A stretch of 64,000 nucleotides of DNA, taken from assembly GCA_964017155.1 (NCBI GenBank), contig OZ024861.1:15544226-15608225 (forward strand), given 5' to 3'. Positions 58,557 to 64,000 of the stretch are shown here, piece after piece. The position numbers and the translations under genes are program-made. How positions within the stretch are numbered: the stretch's first letter is position 1; each line of letters opens with the position of its first letter. The notes under the pieces were generated by a model, which was not told the DNA's origin, ran no database searches, and worked only from the letters and a program-made list of their open reading frames with translations. This DNA comes from Oasisia sp. SBJ-2009 (Eukaryota; Annelida; Polychaeta; Sabellida; Siboglinidae).

Positions 58557-59439
58557 TCCTCATACTAAATGCTGTCTAAATGCAGGGTCTACCATCCGTA
58601 AACATACTACCATCTGCAAGTGTATACCATTACTAGAGCAAAACACCTCCAAAACTTCAAATTTATGTTAATATATCTAATCATACTGGAATGTTATCTG
58701 ACACTTGAGTATTTTTCTTTGAATATTGTGGACAATATTAGATGACACACTAAGCACAACTGACAACCATCCATGTGTGTAGACACACCAACATATTTTG
58801 ATATAGTCCAAATGTAGTCTATAATAAGTTAATTATCTGTTAATAGTAAATTTTTGTTTTCATTAATTCAGGTTTGAGGCTAAGTTGGTGACAGTTGTAA
58901 ATGACTTTACAACATGTGGTAGTGGACACTGGACACATGTGACTAGTGTTGGAAGTGGACAGTGTGCTGACCCATCGTGGACAGTCATTCTAGTCTTGGG
59001 TGAGGAATACTTTCTGATGGCATATATGCAGGTGTTTTGCTGAATTACTTTTCCTTTCGTGGAGACAAATGACGTGTGACTCTAATAGACCTGGACTCCT
59101 AACAAAAAACTGAACATAAGGATCTACTCGCTCAGTGGTGTCATCATGAGAAACAATGATCTGGAAAGAGTCTTAGATCTTCTGACACCATTCATCAAAG
59201 TATGCTTTGGGAGAGACCTGAATCTACATCTATTTTGCAGTGTCTAGACAGGTCACATGCATGAGAGCACATAGAAGTTAGCTGGACATGAGGACCTGAT
59301 GAGGCATAGTCTGACCAGTTGGGAAACACATTTGTTGTGCACTTAGAACACAAATGTACGTCTTAGAAGGAGAGATGCTTAGTCAAAGCGCTAACAATCT
59401 GGAAAGAGAAGGGACGAAGTGAAAGCATTATTTTGATCA
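58557..59439. other. Intergenic DNA, nothing recognised
   Basis: Unique sequence without supported features. Confidence 0.35.
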
Positions 59440-59858
59440 CCGTGCTAACACCACAATATGCCAATGTACGAGTGTTAACCAGTTTAATGTTGCAATCAAG
59501 ACACATCTATTCACAGATTATTATTTTGACAATCGACGATTGTAATAAATTAGTCAGTTATTCATCCATTATTTTAATTTATTTATTATTTTAACTATTA
59601 CATATCTGTACTATTTTATTTATTTATCACGTATTTACACTATTTTATTTATTTATAATTGTTTTGTAATACACTATAGTTGTGTGCTTATTTGCAAATG
59701 CATATCTTATCAAAGTAGTATTGTATTAGCATTTAATTAGTTTATTTATTTTAATTATTATTTTAATTTTAACTCAATTGGGAAGAATAATTGTAAAATG
59801 CCCCAGAACAATTATTTGAATATAAGAAATAAATTATTATTATCATTATTATTATTAC
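59440..59858 (+). mobile_element. L2-like LINE 3' end with (ATT)n tail
   Basis: The end of an ORF (59474-59545) reads VNQFNVAIKTHLFTDYYF and stops, matching the F-AIKTHLF C-terminus of L2-like ORF2. It is followed by an AT-rich 3' UTR and a tail of ATTATTATT (59831-59857). Confidence 0.5.
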
Positions 59859-59934
59859 ATGGCCAAAGGAAAAGTAGATGGATACAAACCCACAGACACA
59901 AGCCAAGGGCCGCAAGTGACAGATCTGAACCATA

Positions 59935-60205
59935 TCAACAAACTGTAAACCCAACCAGCAAGAATATTTAAGTCTACTATCAGCAAACTGTAAGCACAAC
60001 CAGCAGGAATATCTAAGTCCAATATCAGCAAACTGTAAGCACAACCAGCAGGAATATCTAAGTCCAATATCAGCAAACTGTAAGCACAACCAGCAGGAAT
60101 ATCTAAGTCTACTATCAGCAAACTGTAAACACAAAAAGCAAGAATATTTAAGTCCAATATCAGCAAACTGTAAACACAAAAAGCAAGAATATTTAAGTCA
60201 AATAA
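59935..60205. repeat. 45-bp tandem repeat, about 6 units
   Basis: Unit with GCAGGAATATCTAAGTC and ATATCAGCAAACTGTAAGCA. It starts 75 bp after the LINE tail. Frames of 103-136 codons on the minus strand exist because 45 is divisible by 3. Confidence 0.95.
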
Positions 60206-60544
60206 CTGCAGCTTGGCTTCACAATACCAAGGATTCCAATCACGTCACACGGCGAGTCTCTTAGACAGTGATCCAGCACCTGCATTGCATGGAGGTCTGG
60301 GCAGGAACATCACAGAACTGTTGATGTGTTGCTGCTAGAACTGGCTTCCATGTTTTGCACATGGACGAATGAATTGTGCAATGTAAACAAACGGTTCTTT
60401 TCCTAAGCACTGTTTGCCCCGCACTCTTTATCACACTTGCTTGGACTTTCAGATCAGTCTTTGTCTGCAACACAATCCTTGGACCAAACCAAACTGATTG
60501 GCATCATGTATCCATGAAGCAGAAAACTTGATGAGTGAAAACAA
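60206..60544. other. Spacer, nothing recognised
   Basis: Unique sequence between two tandem arrays. Confidence 0.4.
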
Positions 60545-61118
60545 GTTGTCTATGTGAGAGATGACAGCAGACATCAACATGCCAGCCTTTATGTCATGTC
60601 TGTGTGAGAGGTGACAGCGTGACATCAACATGCCAGCCTTTATGTCATGTCTGTGTGAGAGGTGACAGCGTGACATCAACATGCCAGCCTTTATGCCATG
60701 TCTTTGTGAGAGATGACAGCGTGACATCAACATGCCAGCCTTTATGCCATGTCTGTGTGAGAGATGACAGTGTGACATCAACATGCCAGCCTTTATGCCA
60801 TGTCTGTGTGAGAGATGACAGTGTGACATCAACATGCCAGCCTTTATGCCATGTCTGTGTGAGAGATGACAGCATGACATCAGCATGCCAGCCTTTATGC
60901 CATGTCTATGTGAGAGATGACAGTGTGACATCAACATGCCAGCCTTTATGTCATGTCTGTGTGAGAGATGACAGCATGACATCAACATGCCAGCCTTTAT
61001 GTCATGTCTGTGTGAGAGATGACAGCATGACATCAACATGCCAGCCTTTATGCCATGTCTATGTGACAGATGACAGCGTGACATCAACATGCCAGCCTTT
61101 ATGTCATGTCTGTGTGAG
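60545..61118. repeat. 51-bp tandem repeat, about 11 units
   Basis: Unit with GATGACAGCGTGACATCAAC and ATGCCAGCCTTTATGTCATG. 51 is divisible by 3, producing open frames on both strands (190 and 236 codons). Units are about 95% alike. Confidence 0.96.
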
Positions 61119-61129
61119 AGATGTGGTAT

Positions 61130-64000
61130 GCAGGTATTGCAGTACCTCAGGTATTGCAATACCTCAGGGAGTTTGACGCCCCTGCTATGCAGAGTTGTAA
61201 ACCACTGCCTTGTGGTATAGGTTCTTGTCAGAACCGAAGGCTAAGGGAGCAAACCCTAAACAGAAAACCATGTCACTGTGGCAGCATCAAGGGCGGTTGG
61301 TGTATGGAACTCCCAACATCTCTCGACCAGCCACTGCAGGGACAAATAGTTTGCGCCTGTCTTGACATGTTCTTGCCGGTGTGAGACCTCTATTTGTTCC
61401 CCGAGAGAGTGTCGCTAGTAACTTGCAAAAGCCAGCGGTACTTCAAAAGTTTTTGCTAGCAGCTTCCATGAAATGTACAACTGCACGAAACATGATACCG
61501 GATCGGCCGTCGCCCGGGTTACCAAGGACCGCGCTGCTCGACCTCATCTTCCGTCGACAGTGGAAAATCAGCTAGGAAGAAGAAGACAAAGAAGACAACT
61601 ACTGACAATTGGAGAATGGAACGTCAGGACTCTCCTCGACCGAGAAGGAGCTAACCGACCAGAAAGACGTACAGCACTAGTAGCAATGGAACTTGCCAAA
61701 TACAACATCGACATCGCCGCCCTATGTGAAACAAGGTTCTCAGAGTCTGGTAGTCTTGACGACTTGGAATACTCTTTCTTCTGGAGTGGCAAACCCGAAG
61801 GAGAAAGAAGGGAGGCCGGAGTGGGCTTTGCTATCAAAAAGGATATCATCACAAAGCTGACAGAAATGCCACGGCCAGTAAGTGACAGAATCATGACGAT
61901 GAGACTACCTCTGAGCAAGGACAACTTTGCTACAATTATCAACGTGTATGCTCCGACAATGACAAACCCAGACGAAAACAAGGAGGCCTTCTACAACCAG
62001 CTCACAAGTGTGCTCAGGGGCATCCCTCATACCGATAAGCTACTGCTGATAGGAGATTTCAATGCGAGGATAGGAAGAGACAATGACAAGTGGCCCTTGG
62101 TCATGGGCAAACATGGGATTGGGAAATGCAACTCCAATGGCGAACTTCTACTGGCTCTGTGCTCTGAGTTCGAACTGATAGTGACGAACACCATGTTCAA
62201 GCAGAAGGATGAACGCAAGACCACCTGGATGCATCCTCGTTCCAAACACTGGCATATGATCGACTTCATCATCACGAGGTGTCGGGATAAGATGGACATC
62301 CACAGCACCCGAGCCATGCGTGGAGCAAACTGCTGGACCGATCACCAGATGCTGAGATCAAAAGTGGCTTTCAGAATACGACAAAAGCACAACAGGCAAG
62401 GGACAAATAAGCCGACCAAGCTCAACACTGCAAAACTAAGTACCATCAGCCATAGGGAGAGTTTTGAGCAGGAGATGGACAGTGCTCTCGCCCACTGGGA
62501 GGAGAAGGAAAACTCAACACCAGACGAGGAATGGGCAGCTCTGCAGCAGGTTGTGTACAACACAGCCAAGACATATCTTGGCAAGCCAGATAGAAAACAC
62601 CAGGACTGGTTCGACCCCAACGACCAGGAGCTACAGACTCTTATGAGCAGAAGAGATCAAGCCCACCAGAGAGTGTTGCAAACCAGGAGCACTAGATCCA
62701 CCACTGCAGCATACAAAGATGCCTGCAGACTGCTACAAAAACACACCCGTGCACTGAAGTCGGACTGGTGGGAAAGGAAAGCAGTGGAGCTGCAGAGAGC
62801 TGCCGACAGTAACAACATGAAGGGCTTCTACAATGGACTGAAGGAAGTGTGGGAACCCAAAAAGAAGGGACCTGTTCAACTAAAATCAACAGACGGAATG
62901 GAAACCTTCTCTGACAGCAAGAGAGTTGTGGCAAGATGGAGTGAACACTTCCAGAAGCTACTCAACGTCCCTGGCGACATAGATCACGAAGCTCTGGACA
63001 ACATCCCGCAGCGCATTACCAAGACAAGCCTTGATGAGATTCCAACTATGGATGAGATGGCTAGAGCAATCGCCAGCCTGAAAGATGGCAAAGCACCTGG
63101 AGGAGATGGAATTCCTGCAGAAGTATGGAAGCACGGAGGAGACAATCTGTTCAGCAGACTGCACCAACTAATCACCAATGCCTGGGAGATGGGTTCTGTA
63201 CCACAAGCATGGAAGGATGCAAGCATTATAACCATCTACAAGAAAGGTGATCGAACAGACTGTGGGAACTATAGAGGAATCTCTCTTCTTTCCATAGCAG
63301 GCAAGATCTTCGCCAGGATCCTCCTCAACAGACTATCTACCCACCTAACACCAGAGGTAGTTCCGGAGACACAATGTGGCTTCAGAGGTAACCGGAGCAC
63401 CGTGGATATGATATTTTGTCTCCGACAACTACAAGAAAAGTGCATTGAGCAGGACCGACCACTGTACATGGTATTTGTCGACTTCAGTAAGGCGTTCGAT
63501 ACAGTTGGGAGGACCGGACTATGGCAGCTACTGAAGAAGTATGGTTGCCCAGAGAAGTTCACAACAATGATCGAGGCACTACATACCGGAATGATGGCGA
63601 CTGTTAATGTTGGAGGGGAAGTCTCGGAATCGTTCAGGGTCACAAATGGGGTCAAGCAAGGCTGTGTACTTGCGCCCACGCACTTTTCCATCTTCCTATC
63701 AGCAATGCTCGACAATGCTTTCCGAGACATGGGGGATGGCATCTACATACAGTCCAGACAGAGCGCTGACCTATTCAACGTCGCACACTTCAGAGCGAAG
63801 ACCAAGACTACACGGATACTGATGAGGGAGCTGCTATTCGCAGATGACAGTGCACTGGTTGCACACTCTGCTGAAGAGATGCAGAAAATAGTGGATGCTT
63901 TTTCCAATGCGTCAAAGAAGTTCGGCCTGAAGATTAACATCAAGAAGACCAAGGTGCTTTACCAACCCAACTCTACAAGAACCCGAGAGGAGGATATCAT
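61130..64000 (+). mobile_element. APE-type non-LTR retrotransposon, cut by window end
   Basis: Begins somewhere after the 51-bp array (possible 5' UTR 61130-61472) and contains a continuous ORF2 from 61473 to the window end. The presence of a full endonuclease domain shows it is not severely 5'-truncated. An 87-codon frame at 61121-61384 in the putative 5' region has Cys residues but no recognised ORF1 motif. Confidence 0.8.
61473..64000 (+). CDS. LINE ORF2: endonuclease and reverse transcriptase (partial at 3')
   Basis: 842 codons open to the window end, with no frameshift or stop. Copies LINE RNA after nicking target DNA. The APE-type endonuclease covers residues about 48-290: TIGEWNVRTLL, AALCETRF, LLIGDFNARIGRD, WMHPRSKHWHMIDFIITR and CWTDHQML. 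A linker follows with EQEMDSALAHWEEKE and KSDWWERKAVELQ. The reverse transcriptase follows from about residue 540: DGKAPGGDGIPAEVWKHGG, YKKGDRTDCGNYRGISLLS, QCGFRGNRSTVDMIF, VFVDFSKAFDTVGR with the first catalytic Asp, NGVKQGCVLAP and LLFADDSAL with the Asp pair. Start chosen at ATG 61473, the first after an in-frame TAA near 61416; the next in-frame Met (VAMELAKYN) lies just inside the endonuclease. The motif style is that of the invertebrate family often labelled craniofacial development protein 2-like; clade placement (RTE-like) is tentative. Confidence 0.88.
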   Translation, partial: MYNCTKHDTGSAVARVTKDRAARPHLPSTVENQLGRRRQRRQLLTIGEWNVRTLLDREGANRPERRTALVAMELAKYNIDIAALCETRFSESGSLDDLEYSFFWSGKPEGERREAGVGFAIKKDIITKLTEMPRPVSDRIMTMRLPLSKDNFATIINVYAPTMTNPDENKEAFYNQLTSVLRGIPHTDKLLLIGDFNARIGRDNDKWPLVMGKHGIGKCNSNGELLLALCSEFELIVTNTMFKQKDERKTTWMHPRSKHWHMIDFIITRCRDKMDIHSTRAMRGANCWTDHQMLRSKVAFRIRQKHNRQGTNKPTKLNTAKLSTISHRESFEQEMDSALAHWEEKENSTPDEEWAALQQVVYNTAKTYLGKPDRKHQDWFDPNDQELQTLMSRRDQAHQRVLQTRSTRSTTAAYKDACRLLQKHTRALKSDWWERKAVELQRAADSNNMKGFYNGLKEVWEPKKKGPVQLKSTDGMETFSDSKRVVARWSEHFQKLLNVPGDIDHEALDNIPQRITKTSLDEIPTMDEMARAIASLKDGKAPGGDGIPAEVWKHGGDNLFSRLHQLITNAWEMGSVPQAWKDASIITIYKKGDRTDCGNYRGISLLSIAGKIFARILLNRLSTHLTPEVVPETQCGFRGNRSTVDMIFCLRQLQEKCIEQDRPLYMVFVDFSKAFDTVGRTGLWQLLKKYGCPEKFTTMIEALHTGMMATVNVGGEVSESFRVTNGVKQGCVLAPTHFSIFLSAMLDNAFRDMGDGIYIQSRQSADLFNVAHFRAKTKTTRILMRELLFADDSALVAHSAEEMQKIVDAFSNASKKFGLKINIKKTKVLYQPNSTRTREEDI

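Noticed and set aside
61568..63952. Minus-strand frames of up to 157 codons
   Set aside because: Shadows of the plus-strand LINE ORF2, which shows ordered endonuclease and reverse transcriptase motifs.

Overview
This is a window of animal nuclear DNA. It has GT-AG introns, a multi-exon extracellular CUB-domain gene, several clades of APE-type non-LTR retrotransposons (LINEs), short inverted-repeat DNA transposons and very abundant micro- and minisatellites. Nothing bacterial or viral is visible. The repeat mix (CR1-, L2- and RTE-like LINEs and TTAA-flanked MITEs) would suit a marine invertebrate, perhaps a lophotrochozoan, but the species cannot be fixed from the sequence. A run of exactly 200 N (56301-56500) marks an assembly gap.

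The only host gene I can support well is on the minus strand. Four exons (26472-26652, 25437-25645, 21581-21797, 19451-19695) have consensus splice sites and compatible phases. Joined in that order they give 284 codons with two consecutive CUB domains, resembling suppressor-of-lurcher (SOL-1)-like auxiliary proteins of glutamate receptors. Both ends of the gene lie outside the recognised exons. Its introns hold a piggyBac-like TTAA MITE, a 570-bp pyrimidine block, a G-rich block, a decamer array ending beside a splice acceptor, and an AT microsatellite. Three weaker exon candidates (132-418 plus; 40427-40650 and 41585-41833 minus) are unrecognised.

Transposons, left to right: a 5'-truncated CR1-like LINE (1518-3075, minus); a LINE 3' end (3545-3905, minus); a 495-bp TTAA MITE (8988-9482); an older LINE tail with a 5'-truncated L2-like LINE abutting it (10090-11680); an RTE-like 3' fragment (15990-16245); a 256-bp MITE (17761-18016); a 674-bp piggyBac-like MITE (20569-21242); an 847-bp TTAA element with 99-bp inverted repeats and a decayed THAP-like segment (28155-29001); a LINE tail (34660-34795); an L2-like 3' half inside a duplicated segment (46572-47893); LINE relics near 51510, 58360 and 59474; and a largely intact endonuclease plus reverse-transcriptase ORF running off the right edge (61473-64000).

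Tandem arrays make up much of the rest: units of 55, 17, 18, 10, 36, 20, 31, 16, 6, 54, 17, 45 and 51 bp, plus (TA)n, (TG)n, (TGCG)n, (TGAT)n, (TATTG)n, GA and CT tracts. Many long open frames in these arrays exist only because the unit lacks stop codons; I do not call them genes. Two long hairpins (34338-34455 and 50507-50598), a strand-switching hexamer array (49811-49990) and a pair of segmental copies (41921-42240 versus 46479-48007, the second split by a LINE) are the most notable structures outside standard classes. I did not find a clearly new multi-gene system. The novelty here is in repeat architecture.
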